Source: Aureibacillus halotolerans
Lineage (GTDB): Bacteria > Bacillota > Bacilli > Bacillales > DSM-28697
Assembly: GCF_004363045.1 (NCBI RefSeq)
Contig: NZ_SNYJ01000003.1
Location: forward strand, 1 to 64,000
Direction of reading: 5' to 3'
Length of the DNA: 64,000 nucleotides
In this document: positions 19,063-27,785 of the stretch, one piece after another
How the letters are laid out: each line of letters starts with the position of its first letter
Numbering within the stretch: position 1 is the stretch's first letter
The notes under the pieces: generated by a model
Told to the model about the DNA's origin: nothing
Database searches by the model: none
What the model saw: the letters and a program-made list of their open reading frames with translations, nothing else
Position numbers and translations under genes: made by a program

Positions 19063-19983
19063 TTATATCGCTTCTTCTTGCTCACGGGGGCTTTTGTAGC
19101 GGTTTCTGCCGTGAGACCGACATTCATCTGAGCATGACCGTCTGTACGATTCTTCACACTCATCACAACACACATGAAGTCGATTGCATTCCGGATTTGC
19201 GCAATTAACATAACGGTCCTCAGGCTTCCCACAATAATAACATTTGCCAACCACTTTATCGCTTTTTTGATTCACAGGAACAGCCATTCGTTCGTCGAAA
19301 ACAAAGCATTTGCCTTCATACAATTCACCTTGCACTTCTTCATCCTTCCCATAGGTCACAATGCCGCCATGCAATTGATTGACATCTGAGAAGCCTTCAT
19401 CGAGAAGATACCCTGAGAATTTCTCACAACGAATACCTCCTGTGCAATAGGTAAGAACTTTTTTATCCTTTTGATCAGCGAGGTTCGTCCGAATCCATTC
19501 TGGGAGCTCACGAAAGGTTTTTATATCAGGACGGATGGCATTTTTGAAATGACCGATATCAAATTCGTAGTCATTCCGCGCATCAATAATGAGAACGTCC
19601 TCATCTTCCATCGCTTTTTTGAAATCCTTTGGTTCAAGATAGGTCCCTGTTTTCTTAATGGGATCAATCGTCTCATCCAATTGCGAATTCACAAGTTCTG
19701 GGCGAGATCGTACATGCATTTTTTTGAATGCATGTCCCTCTGCTTCATCAATTTTAAACACAATATCGCTAAACCGCGAATCGGAACGGAGCATATCCAT
19801 ATATTGGTCAGTTTGCTCGACAGTTCCTGACACTGTTCCGTTAATGCCCTCATGAGCAACTAAAATCCTTCCTAGCAAGCCAATTTCTTTGCACATGGCT
19901 AAATGGATATCAGCAAAGCTCTCTGGGTCATCAATTGGAACATATTTGTAATATAACAGAACACGATAAGCGCTTCTTGTCAT
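19063..19983 (-). CDS. trhO: Rhodanese-type tRNA uridine-34 hydroxylase
   Basis: A 306-residue protein of the YbfQ/YceA/TrhO family, which hydroxylates U34 of tRNA in the prephenate-independent route to 5-hydroxyuridine. The N-terminal ferredoxin-like domain ([15 protein letters not shown]) precedes a rhodanese domain with the active cysteine in [18 protein letters not shown]-terminal cysteine-rich tail with [14 protein letters not shown] and [16 protein letters not shown] probably binds zinc. ATG 19983 follows GGAAGGTG and is preferred over a GTG at 19992. Confidence 0.9.
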   Translation of the reverse strand: MTRSAYRVLLYYKYVPIDDPESFADIHLAMCKEIGLLGRILVAHEGINGTVSGTVEQTDQYMDMLRSDSRFSDIVFKIDEAEGHAFKKMHVRSRPELVNSQLDETIDPIKKTGTYLEPKDFKKAMEDEDVLIIDARNDYEFDIGHFKNAIRPDIKTFRELPEWIRTNLADQKDKKVLTYCTGGIRCEKFSGYLLDEGFSDVNQLHGGIVTYGKDEEVQGELYEGKCFVFDERMAVPVNQKSDKVVGKCYYCGKPEDRYVNCANPECNRLHVCCDECEESYRRSCSDECRSHGRNRYKSPREQEEAI

Positions 19984-20074
19984 CTTCTTCACCTTCCTAT
20001 TTACCGTTCATACAACAGTGAATCATACCAAAAAACAACCAAAAAGAAAAGGGGTTAGGATGGATTCATTTGCC

Positions 20075-20989
20075 TTACAGCAAATTCGATGCCCTGATAG
20101 CTGAAAGCACAGCTTGTTCCACGACATAAACACTTAACACAGATAATTGATGGAAGGACGAATGGTTTATGTCCCCAGTGGCCATCGTAAACATAGTGTC
20201 TCCATCAAGCATCGTATGGACGGGTCGAATCGTTCTCGCAAGTCCATTGTGGGCAATATCAGCTACCGTTTTGCATTCGTCCTTTGTTAATGGAGCATTT
20301 GTCAGAACTGTCCCGATGGTCGTGTTCATCCGTTCCTTCCCCTCCGCCGTATTTCCATGAAGCAGGAGCTCTTCGGTGGACAGTTCATGTCTTACACCAG
20401 CTACCTTTTGTCCAGTTGCTGGGTCGTACACATCACCAAAACAGTTGACGGCTACTACAGCGCCCACCTTTAATGGACCAATCTGCAACGCATACTGACC
20501 GATCCCACCAAGCATTTGACGATCACGTCCAAGAATCTTTCCAATCGTGGCTCCCGTACCAGCGCCTCTTCGTCCTTCTTCAAATATGGACGTGATATTT
20601 TCACATGCCTGTTTTCCCATCGCCGCATCTGGTCGAGACGTGGAACTGCCTTCAGAGAGGTCATACAACACAGCACCGCTTACAATTGGCACGTTTGCGA
20701 CGCCCGTGTCGAATCCTGCGCCACGTTCTTCAAGGTACTGCATCATGCCATCCGCCACTGCAAGCCCGAAGGCAGAGCCACCCGTAAGGAATAGTCCATG
20801 CACGTGGGAAACCAGTCTTCCGGGTTGTAGCGCATCAGTTTCTCTAGTGCCTGGCGCACCACCTCTGACAGAAACGCCGCCCGTGGCGCCTTTTTCGCAT
20901 AAAAATACGGTAACGCCTGTCTTATTTGCCGCATCTGTGACCTGACCAATGTCAATTCCGTCTATTGCTGAAATTGGGATCTTCTCCAT
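20075..20989 (-). CDS. P1-family (S58/DmpA-like) peptidase
   Basis: A 304-residue Ntn-hydrolase-like protein. The sequence MNTTIGTVLTNAPLTKDEC near residue 225 resembles the Asn-Thr autocleavage site of NylC/DmpA-type enzymes, where the freed Thr or Ser becomes the nucleophile. The N-terminal part carries the glycine-rich GGAPGTRETDALQPG and LFLTGGSAFGLAVADGMM typical of the family. Of two nearby ATG codons the second (20989) has proper spacing to the AAAGGGGG site. The native role is unknown; family members include D-aminopeptidases and amide hydrolases. Confidence 0.85.
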   Translation of the reverse strand: MEKIPISAIDGIDIGQVTDAANKTGVTVFLCEKGATGGVSVRGGAPGTRETDALQPGRLVSHVHGLFLTGGSAFGLAVADGMMQYLEERGAGFDTGVANVPIVSGAVLYDLSEGSSTSRPDAAMGKQACENITSIFEEGRRGAGTGATIGKILGRDRQMLGGIGQYALQIGPLKVGAVVAVNCFGDVYDPATGQKVAGVRHELSTEELLLHGNTAEGKERMNTTIGTVLTNAPLTKDECKTVADIAHNGLARTIRPVHTMLDGDTMFTMATGDINHSSFHQLSVLSVYVVEQAVLSAIRASNLL

Positions 20990-21045
20990 GACCATCCCCC
21001 TTTGCTTTTATGAAGGGCAATTTTTTGTCCTCTTAATAACGTAAC

Positions 21046-21073
21046 AAAAGCGATGTAGAATCACATCGCTTCG
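21046..21073 (-). terminator. Likely terminator of the glutamate dehydrogenase transcript
   Basis: AAGCGATGT and ACATCGCTT form a perfect stem followed on the minus strand by TTTGTTACGTT. It lies 290 nt after the dehydrogenase stop, beyond repeat array A2. Confidence 0.6.
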
Positions 21074-21124
21074 ACGTTTAGATAAAACCAAATCAAGGAC
21101 TGAATTTCACGATACCAAACTGAA

Positions 21125-21366
21125 TGAAAACGTTTGTTTTACGAGGCGCAAAGGCTTGGGAGGCGCGGAGTTGCCATCAGGGCAATGAGCACCGGACAAG
21201 GCACAGCAACGACGAAAGCGAGCGTTTCTCATCAAAACACGATTAGGCTGTATGAAAACGCTTGTCTTTCGAGGCGCAACGTCTTGGGAGGCGCGGAGTT
21301 GCCACAAGGGCAATGAGCACCGGACAAGGCACAGCAACGATGAAAGCGAGCGTTTGTCATCAGCCT
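21125..21366. repeat. Array A2, two family A units
   Basis: Two units begin with TGAAAACG at 21125 and 21252, period 127, in the reverse orientation to array A1. Both contain GAGGCGCGGAGTTGCC followed by GGGCAATGAGCACCGGACAAG. The TTGCC/GGCAA stem is kept while the loop differs (ATCAG, ACAAG, and CGAAAA in A1). The array runs into the stop codon of the glutamate dehydrogenase gene. Confidence 0.85.
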
Positions 21367-22774
21367 AATAGAGCTTCCCGTGACGATAGAGCAGACTAAC
21401 AAGCCGTTTCAACGCAAGAGAAAAACAAACCGCGCGCATCGTATCTGAATCACCTAAGAAAAATGCATCATACACCTTTTGAAAGGTTTTGATCATTTGC
21501 TTTGCCATCTCATCATACACTTCTTTTTCCGTATAAATCCGTGTGATTTTTGCCTGCTTCCATTCTAAGTAAGAAACAGTAACCCCACCAGCGTTTACGA
21601 GAATATCTGGAATGACGACAGAGCCACGTTTCTGTAAATAGTGGTCTGCCTGTGCGTTCACAGGTGCATTGGCGCCTTCAACAACCACAGTTGCTTTGAT
21701 GTCCTCCATATTATGCTCTGTGATCTGGTTTTCGATGGCGGCCAGAACAAGGACATCGGTATTGATAGTCAGCACACGCTCTGGAGGGTAAACCTCTGCA
21801 TCAATACCAGCTTCCTGAAGGGCAGCTTCGTGCTTAGGCAAGTCTCGATGCATCTCCGTATAAGCGATTAATTTCGGAATGTTTAAGCCCTGCTCATTGT
21901 AGAGCGTTGTATATCGATCTGATACCGCGACAACTCGGTGTGGAATGTCAGTGCAATGAAAGGCTTCTTTCGCAGCAACACTGCCCACATTACCAAAGCC
22001 TTGAATGGCAATATCAATTGGATCAGACGCCTCCGTTTTATTATTCAGAGCTTCAAGGGCTTGCCATTGCGGTTTCTGAACTGCTCGTTTTTGTTCATCA
22101 GGACGTTCTTTTTTTTGTTTAAACCAATCATTCAGCAGCCAGAAATAGCTTAAAAATGTGCCTTGCCCAGTTGCCTCACGTCTCCCCAGGGCTCCGCCGT
22201 TTTCAACACTTTTCCCGGTAAACGCATTCAAATATTGGTCCCCTGGATTGATGGCCTTGTATTCCCCTACCATCCAATCCATCACACGCTCATCCGTTCC
22301 CACATCTGGCGCTGGAATGTCATGTGTCGGTCCTAAATCAGGCGCAAAACGCTGGACATACTTTTTACTAATCGAGTATAACTCACGGTCAGTGAAGTCA
22401 CGTGGCTGAATGCTGACGCCACCTTTTGCACCACCAAAAGGAAGCTCATGAAGCGCATTTTTCAGCGTCATGAGAAAGGCCAGATTTTCAACCTCTTCTT
22501 CATTCACATGCTCGCTAAACCGTATGCCCCCTTTATAAAATCCGCTTACATTGTTGTGTTGCACACGATAAGCGGGAATTCGCACGACATTCCCGGTTGC
22601 GCGAGTGACGCGTATGTAACTTTTAATAACTTTGTCAGTCGTTGTAAGAATTTCTTCTGCGGAGGCCAGGTATTTCTTTCGTTCCTCCTCAGAGCAATTC
22701 CCCAATAAACTTTGATCTTCTGCAAGATGTACTAATGTTTGTTCGATTAAATGCTTCGTATCATTCGTTGTCAA
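21365..22774 (-). CDS. Glutamate dehydrogenase (Glu/Leu/Phe/Val family)
   Basis: A 469-residue enzyme interconverting glutamate and 2-oxoglutarate. The substrate region GFYKGGIRFSEHVNEEEV, the catalytic lysine segment LPFGGAKGGV, and the NAD(P)-binding motif QGFGNVGSVAAKEAF are intact. It is about 40 residues longer than RocG/GudB; most of the excess is a charged insertion of roughly 28 residues between ATGQG and the dinucleotide fold. The start is TTG with GGAGA at normal spacing. The stop codon abuts repeat array A2. It is probably an assimilatory or catabolic GDH; the direction cannot be read. Confidence 0.88.
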   Translation of the reverse strand: MTTNDTKHLIEQTLVHLAEDQSLLGNCSEEERKKYLASAEEILTTTDKVIKSYIRVTRATGNVVRIPAYRVQHNNVSGFYKGGIRFSEHVNEEEVENLAFLMTLKNALHELPFGGAKGGVSIQPRDFTDRELYSISKKYVQRFAPDLGPTHDIPAPDVGTDERVMDWMVGEYKAINPGDQYLNAFTGKSVENGGALGRREATGQGTFLSYFWLLNDWFKQKKERPDEQKRAVQKPQWQALEALNNKTEASDPIDIAIQGFGNVGSVAAKEAFHCTDIPHRVVAVSDRYTTLYNEQGLNIPKLIAYTEMHRDLPKHEAALQEAGIDAEVYPPERVLTINTDVLVLAAIENQITEHNMEDIKATVVVEGANAPVNAQADHYLQKRGSVVIPDILVNAGGVTVSYLEWKQAKITRIYTEKEVYDEMAKQMIKTFQKVYDAFFLGDSDTMRAVCFSLALKRLVSLLYRHGKLY

Positions 22775-22857
22775 GATAGATCGTCTCCTTTCAAAGCTAT
22801 ATCTATTTTTACACGTAATGGGAACATATTAAACCACTTTATTCCAATGGATTGATG

Positions 22858-23079
22858 CTAGACTTCCTCCTGTTCGTACCGAGACCAAAGTTCGTCAAAC
22901 AAACGAACGGAATCAAGGGATGGCGCGTAATGTTCGAGATAGTGACTGATCTCTTCATACTCAACGGATTGCCTTGGGAAAAGCTGGTCTTGATACAGCT
23001 CCTCTGCAAACCGCGCATACGCATCTCTCCCTTTATGTTGTCTATATTTCATCGCGTAATGATAAAAGCTTTTTTTCAT
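22858..23079 (-). CDS. yozE: YozE-family (UPF0346) protein
   Basis: A 73-residue protein. SFYHYAMKYR at the N-terminus, FAEELYQDQLFPRQS and YLEHYAPSLDSVRLFDELW match YozE closely, which has a SAM-domain-like helical fold. GGAGAGAG precedes the ATG. It lies upstream of the glutamate dehydrogenase gene on the same strand, with 83 nt between them. The molecular role of the family is unknown. Confidence 0.85.
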   Translation of the reverse strand: MKKSFYHYAMKYRQHKGRDAYARFAEELYQDQLFPRQSVEYEEISHYLEHYAPSLDSVRLFDELWSRYEQEEV

Positions 23080-23216
23080 CTACTCTCTCTCCTTTTGGGA
23101 CACCTTTCCTGTGTTTACGGAGTTCCCCTCTATGGCCATCAGACTCCTATGGTTATTCAGTCTTACATTCTATAGCATTATAGTGTGGCATTAAGAGAAA
23201 CGAAAGGTGGGGTTTT

Positions 23217-23855
23217 TTGAAAGCCAAAATGCTCTTATTTACTATTTTTTGTAGTGTATTTCTACTTTTACTCTCTCCATTTCAGGAGAATATGTATACA
23301 TTTGCGATGTCTTCAGCAAAAGAGGATATTGCTGATTTGCAAGATCGGTTGTCATCGCTTGGCTTTTCTCCAGGGAATCAAACAGGTGTTCTTACCGAGG
23401 AAACAAAGCAAGCCATTGTGCAGTTCCAAAAATCAAATGAGCTTCCTTCAAGCGGATCAGTTAGTGAGCAGACAAAACGTGAGCTGCACATGGCGACATT
23501 AACAAAAGAAGATGTTCAAATGATGGCGAAAATTGTGTACGGCGAAGCACGTGGCGAGTCACTTAAGGGACAAGTGGCTGTTGCAGCAGTGATTATAAAC
23601 CGACTTCAAGCAGACGGGTTTCCGAATACAATTGAAGACATCATTTTTCAAAAAAATGCGTTTACAGCTATATCTGATGGGCAATATCAGCTAACACCTG
23701 ATGAAGAAGCTTATGAAGCAGTTTATTATGCCATCAGAGGCTGGGATCCAACGGGCCGTGCATTGTATTATTACAATCCAGATATCGCTACATCTCAGTG
23801 GATTTTTACACGGAACACAATAACGAGAATTGGGCAGCATGTTTTTGCCCAATAA
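23217..23855 (+). CDS. SleB-type spore cortex/cell wall hydrolase
   Basis: A 212-residue secreted protein. A signal peptide occupies about residues 1-30 (LLFTIFCSVFLLLLSPF), then a peptidoglycan-binding domain (ADLQDRLSSLGFSPGNQTG...TKQAIVQFQ), then a hydrolase_2 domain from residue 100 with KIVYGEARGESLKGQVAVAAV, the catalytic Glu region of SleB/CwlJ. It ends RIGQHVFAQ, the family's usual tail. The start is TTG after AAAGGTGGG; an in-frame ATG at 23229 is possible. No ypeB-like partner follows, unlike sleB itself, so it may be a paralogue acting in germination or sporulation. Confidence 0.85.
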   Translation: MKAKMLLFTIFCSVFLLLLSPFQENMYTFAMSSAKEDIADLQDRLSSLGFSPGNQTGVLTEETKQAIVQFQKSNELPSSGSVSEQTKRELHMATLTKEDVQMMAKIVYGEARGESLKGQVAVAAVIINRLQADGFPNTIEDIIFQKNAFTAISDGQYQLTPDEEAYEAVYYAIRGWDPTGRALYYYNPDIATSQWIFTRNTITRIGQHVFAQ

Positions 23856-23913
23856 GCATACCATTCATCTGCATTGTGCACACTAATGAAAAATCGTTAG
23901 GAAGTGGTCTTGC

Positions 23914-23997
23914 ATGCAATATGCCTCCTATGCATGCTCCATCATCGGAACAATTTGCCTAGGGCTTGTGTATGTAAAAATGTTTCGCAAACGATAA
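23914..23997 (+). CDS. Possible 27-residue membrane peptide
   Basis: The frame encodes a short peptide with a hydrophobic core (ACSIIGTICLGLVYV) and a basic end (KMFRKR), typical of small single-pass proteins. AGGAAGTGG lies about 8 nt upstream. It sits between the cortex hydrolase and the ilvA terminator. Coding capacity is uncertain because the frame is very short. Confidence 0.35.
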   Translation: MQYASYACSIIGTICLGLVYVKMFRKR

Positions 23998-24005
23998 CTC
24001 AGTGC

Positions 24006-24046
24006 AAAAAACCAGCATCTCCGACTAAAGAGGTGCTGGTTTTTCT
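24006..24046 (-). terminator. ilvA terminator, bidirectional
   Basis: AACCAGCATCTC and GAGGTGCTGGTT pair fully when one G-T pair is allowed. Both strands have a T run after the stem, so it can also end transcripts from the cortex hydrolase gene. Confidence 0.85.
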
Positions 24047-24051
24047 ATACC

Positions 24052-25308
24052 TTAAATCAAAAGATTAAAGAGGTCAGGGTCTTTGTTTATGTCGGTATAA
24101 TGATAACCGGAGTTTTCCATACGTTGAATCAATGGCCAATAATCTTCTCGATGCTTTAGCTCGATTCCAACAAGCGCAGGACCTTGATCTTTATTGTTCT
24201 TTTTCGTGTATTCGAATCGCGTAATGTCATCCTCCGGTCCTAACACTTCATGAAGGAATTCGCGTAATGCGCCTGCACGCTGAGGAAAATTCACAATAAA
24301 GTAATGCTGGAGTCCTTGATAAATCATGGAGCGGTCCTTGATTTCCTGCATACGGCCGATATCGTTGTTTCCTCCGCTAATAATGCATACGACATTTTTT
24401 CCTTTTATTTCATCTCGGTGGAAGTCTAAGGCAGCGACAGGCATTGCACCTGCAGGCTCTGCGACGATGGCATTTTCGTTGTACAGCTCCAACAGTGTTG
24501 TACATACCTTGCCTTCTGGCACAACAGTGACACCTTCTAAAATACTCTGGCAAATCTCAAACGTCAGGTCGCCAACACGTTTTACAGCTGCTCCGTCAAC
24601 AAATTTTTCAATTGTATCGAGCGCAACGACTTCGCCTTTTTCCAGCGAAAGTTTCATCGATGGCGCTCCTTCTGGTTCGACACCATACAACTTCGTATCA
24701 GGACTCAAGCTTTTAATATAGGATCCCATCCCTGAGATCATACCGCCACCGCCGATACTAGCAAACACAAAATCCATCGGATCTTCCATTTGGTTCATCA
24801 TTTCTATTCCAATCGTGCCTTGTCCGGCAATGGTACGCATGTCATCAAATGGATGAATAAAAGTCATGCCATCTTCTTCTTTGCACTTCATGGCTTCTTT
24901 ATAAGAGTCGTCAAACGTATCACCAGTTAAGATGACCTCGACAAACTCGCCTCCGAATCGCTTCACCTGATTGATTTTTTGTCTAGGTGTTGGCGCAGGC
25001 ATGAAGATCTTCCCACGAATCTTTAACGCACTACAGGAGTATGCGACACCTTGGGCATGGTTGCCTGCAGAAGCACAAACCACTCCATTCGCTCGTTCCT
25101 CTTCACTTAAGCTAACAATCGCATTGTATGCACCGCGAATTTTAAATGATCGAACAATTTGCATGTCCTCTCGCTTTAAGTATACATTGCACTGATAACG
25201 CTCTGAAAGCACGGCATTGCGTTGCAGTGGCGTCTGAACTACGACGTCTTTTAAAGTATGATTTGCCACTATGATTTCTTCCATATGCGTTAGTTTTGTT
25301 TTCGTCAT
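24052..25308 (-). CDS. ilvA: Threonine dehydratase, biosynthetic
   Basis: A 418-residue PLP enzyme converting threonine to 2-oxobutyrate, the first step of isoleucine synthesis. The PLP lysine is K56 in VRSFKIRGAYN; SAGNHAQGVAYS and the glycine loop SIGGGGMISG bind the cofactor. The C-terminal 80 residues are one ACT-like regulatory domain (HYFIVNFPQRAGALREFL), giving the short IlvA form of Bacillus rather than the two-domain enterobacterial form. ATG 25308 has AAAGGA upstream. It is monocistronic with a long leader containing an inverted repeat. Confidence 0.93.
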   Translation of the reverse strand: MTKTKLTHMEEIIVANHTLKDVVVQTPLQRNAVLSERYQCNVYLKREDMQIVRSFKIRGAYNAIVSLSEEERANGVVCASAGNHAQGVAYSCSALKIRGKIFMPAPTPRQKINQVKRFGGEFVEVILTGDTFDDSYKEAMKCKEEDGMTFIHPFDDMRTIAGQGTIGIEMMNQMEDPMDFVFASIGGGGMISGMGSYIKSLSPDTKLYGVEPEGAPSMKLSLEKGEVVALDTIEKFVDGAAVKRVGDLTFEICQSILEGVTVVPEGKVCTTLLELYNENAIVAEPAGAMPVAALDFHRDEIKGKNVVCIISGGNNDIGRMQEIKDRSMIYQGLQHYFIVNFPQRAGALREFLHEVLGPEDDITRFEYTKKNNKDQGPALVGIELKHREDYWPLIQRMENSGYHYTDINKDPDLFNLLI

Positions 25309-25330
25309 CGCAGGATGTTCCTTTCATGGC

Positions 25331-25457
25331 AAGGTGCAATTCCACCTGTCGAGTTTTATCCTTTTATTTAACCATACCCAGTGCACCTTCGTCAAAGCCA
25401 CTTACCGCCTTGTTTTTCAAGTATTTCTTGGAATTCCGGTTCTGCATATGTCATCAT
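25331..25457 (-). promoter_or_regulatory. ilvA leader: inverted repeat and possible uORF
   Basis: AAGGTGCA (25331-25338) and TGCACCTT (25382-25389) form an 8-bp perfect inverted repeat that ends just before the ilvA ribosome-binding site. Just upstream, 25457-25392 can encode a 21-residue peptide, but its ribosome-binding site is weak. No T-box core was found, so the mechanism is unknown. Confidence 0.4.
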
Positions 25458-25694
25458 GTTCTTCTAATAACAGCATTCATCTTATCAGACCAATAGATAG
25501 TCAATTCATACGAAAACGTCTTTTACTGTATGTAAAAGGGCAATTGAAAAGAAACAGTAGGTCGATTTATTCGGTATAATAAAAAATGCACTAGTGGGAT
25601 ACTAGAACAACCAATGTTGAAATTTAGCCTGCAATTTGAATCGGTCGTGAAACATCGTGGCTAGATCGACAAATAGAAATGGGAGGCACGAAAT

Positions 25695-26135
25695 TTGAAA
25701 TTACATAAAATAGACCATGTAGGAGTTATCGTAAACGATCTTTCAGCAGCAAAAGCGTTCTTTCTCGATTTTGGTCTAGAGGTAGCAGGTGAATGGGAAT
25801 CGGAAGGTACATGGATGGGCGAAATCGCAGGCCTTAATGATGGTAAAACAGCATGTGTAGGAATGCGAACGCCAGGCGGCGAGACGTGGATAGAACTCAT
25901 CCAATTTCTTTCGCCGACAGATGAAAAAGGGATGCAGCAACCTTTTGCGAATTCCCATGGAAATCGCCAGCATATTGCATTTGCGGTTGAAGATATTGAA
26001 GCCATTGTTGCCAAATTGAAAGAAAAGGGCAAAGGCGTTTTTAGTGAGATCAGACAGTATGAAGATCAATACAAGTTATGCTTCTGTCGTGGCCCTGAGG
26101 GAATTATTTTAGAGTTGGCAGAGCAAATTAAATAA
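25695..26135 (+). CDS. VOC-family (glyoxalase/methylmalonyl-CoA epimerase-like) protein
   Basis: A 146-residue protein with two beta-alpha-beta-beta-beta halves. It begins LHKIDHVGVIVNDLSAAKAFF, with the His metal ligand, and continues with HIAFAVEDIEAIVAKLKEKG and a C-terminal Glu in GPEGIILELAEQ. This matches the vicinal-oxygen-chelate superfamily and looks most like lactoylglutathione lyase or epimerase members. The start is TTG after GGGAGG. It is convergent with dfrA and has no functional neighbours, so the substrate is open. Confidence 0.8.
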   Translation: MKLHKIDHVGVIVNDLSAAKAFFLDFGLEVAGEWESEGTWMGEIAGLNDGKTACVGMRTPGGETWIELIQFLSPTDEKGMQQPFANSHGNRQHIAFAVEDIEAIVAKLKEKGKGVFSEIRQYEDQYKLCFCRGPEGIILELAEQIK

Positions 26136-26177
26136 CTCGTTACGCCTGTCAAAGAGAAATCTGGCCAGGTTTAACCT

Positions 26178-26678
26178 TTACCGCTTTCTCTTGTATGTTT
26201 TAAATGTATGCTCGTACTTATTTTTCTCATCCACAGTCCCTTCTGAAGAGTCCACTACTTCATACATCGTCCAATCGACCTCGGGAAATGTTGTCGTGCT
26301 GTCAAACGTTTCGTGGATATGTGTCACATACAGCAGATCTGCATAGGGCCAGAACAGCTTGTAAATCTCGCTGCCGCCAATGATCATCCAATCTTCATCA
26401 GATCGTTCGGAAATAATCGCAAGCATCTCGTCCACCGAATGTACGACGTTTTCCGCTGGCAGACTACCTTCTACATGCGTTGCTCTTGTCAGCACCCAAT
26501 TTTCCCGTTTTGGAAGGGGTTTATTGCCAAACGATGCATACGTCTTTCGCCCCATTACAACAGGTTTATGTACCGTCATTTGTTTAAAGAACGCCATATC
26601 ATTTGGCAGGTGCCAAGGCAGGTCGTTGTCTTTCCCTATATGCCCCTTTTCATCCATCGCCCAAATCATTGATATCAC
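26178..26678 (-). CDS. dfrA: Dihydrofolate reductase
   Basis: A 166-residue NADPH-dependent enzyme regenerating tetrahydrofolate. MIWAMDEKGHIGKDNDLPWHLPNDMAFF is the N-terminal substrate/cofactor signature (split here for length), with the acidic Asp in LPNDMAFFK; VVMGRKTYASFG binds NADPH and IIGGSEIYKLF follows. The start is GTG, 7 nt after AGGAGGG; an ATG at 26669 is less well spaced. In Bacillus subtilis dfrA follows thyB and precedes ypjP-linked genes. Here it is alone, downstream of the gal operon. Confidence 0.95.
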   Translation of the reverse strand: MISMIWAMDEKGHIGKDNDLPWHLPNDMAFFKQMTVHKPVVMGRKTYASFGNKPLPKRENWVLTRATHVEGSLPAENVVHSVDEMLAIISERSDEDWMIIGGSEIYKLFWPYADLLYVTHIHETFDSTTTFPEVDWTMYEVVDSSEGTVDEKNKYEHTFKTYKRKR

Positions 26679-26713
26679 TTGTCATCCCTCCTGTTTCGGT
26701 TCAAAAACAATGT

Positions 26714-26743
26714 AAAAAAGCTGCTTCCTATCAGCAGCTTTTC
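26714..26743 (-). terminator. gal operon terminator
   Basis: AAAAGCTGCT and AGCAGCTTTT form a strong stem; both strands give T runs. It lies between galE (stop 26790) and dfrA. Confidence 0.85.
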
Positions 26744-26789
26744 TTACACACTCTATTGCTTTATCTTAACAAAAGTTCGGATGCTTTGC

Positions 26790-27785
26790 TTACTTTTCTT
26801 GCGTAGCATACCCATTTTCATGGCTTTGATGCCACGCCCACGCATCCGCGACGATTGTAGAAAGCTCTGGAGAAGCAGGCACCCACCCAAGAACCTCCTG
26901 TGCCTTTTTAGACGATGCGATTAAGACGGCAGGATCTCCAGCACGTCTCGGTGCCGTTTTCGCTGGAATGGCATGTTGCGTCACTTGTCTGCACGTATCG
27001 ATGACCTGCTTGACAGAGAACCCTTGCCCGTTGCCTAAGTTGAAGACGTCCGTTTTCCCACCATTGTCTAAATACTTGAGCGCCTGAAAATGCGCAGAGG
27101 CGAGATCACTCACATGGATATAATCGCGAATGCACGTGCCATCCTCTGTTGGGTAATCGTCTCCAAAAATACTAATATGCTCACGCTGGCCAAGCGCAAC
27201 CTGCAAGACAAGCGGAATGAGATGCGTTTCAATCGCATGGTCTTCACCGATCTTCCCTGTCGGAGACGCCCCTGCGGCATTGAAATAGCGTAAGCTGACA
27301 GACTTCAAGCCATAGGCGTCATCACACCAGGCAAGCATTTTTTCGATCGCCAGCTTTGTTTCACCGTAAGGGTTCGTCGGGTTTGTTGGCAGACTCTCTT
27401 TAATTGGCACTTCTGTAGGGTTGCCGTAGGTTGCCGCAGTGGACGAGAACACGAGTTTCTTCACATCGTTCTTGACCATCGCTTGAATGAGTTGTTGTGT
27501 GCCTGTGACATTGTTTTCATAATAAGACAAAGGATCTGTAACGCTCTCTCCAACAAGGGATTTCGCAGCAAAATGAACGACAGCGTCAATGGAATGATCT
27601 TGAAAAACTTGATCGAGCAACCCTTTGTTTAAGAGGTCGCCTTCAATAAATGTGACACCTGGGATACTTTCTTTATGTCCTGTACGAATGTTATCAAAAA
27701 CGATGACTTCTTTGCCTTGCGCTTTAAAATAATCAACCGTATGACTGCCAATGTATCCTGCTCCACCAGTGATGAGTATGCTCAT
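26790..27785 (-). CDS. galE: UDP-glucose 4-epimerase
   Basis: A 331-residue short-chain dehydrogenase-type epimerase interconverting UDP-galactose and UDP-glucose with bound NAD. The N-terminal ITGGAGYIGSHTVD is the NAD-binding motif; the catalytic Tyr-Lys pair is in NPYGETKLAIEK near residue 150. ATG 27785 has GGAGGCAAC upstream and overlaps the galK stop in an ATGA arrangement, so translation is coupled. It is last in the operon galT-galK-galE and completes the Leloir pathway here. Confidence 0.95.
   Translation of the reverse strand: MSILITGGAGYIGSHTVDYFKAQGKEVIVFDNIRTGHKESIPGVTFIEGDLLNKGLLDQVFQDHSIDAVVHFAAKSLVGESVTDPLSYYENNVTGTQQLIQAMVKNDVKKLVFSSTAATYGNPTEVPIKESLPTNPTNPYGETKLAIEKMLAWCDDAYGLKSVSLRYFNAAGASPTGKIGEDHAIETHLIPLVLQVALGQREHISIFGDDYPTEDGTCIRDYIHVSDLASAHFQALKYLDNGGKTDVFNLGNGQGFSVKQVIDTCRQVTQHAIPAKTAPRRAGDPAVLIASSKKAQEVLGWVPASPELSTIVADAWAWHQSHENGYATQEK

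Noticed and set aside
25309-25560. T-box riboswitch before ilvA.
   Set aside because: The AGGTGGAATTGCACC sequence only faintly resembles the T-box antiterminator core and no specifier loop or terminator was found.
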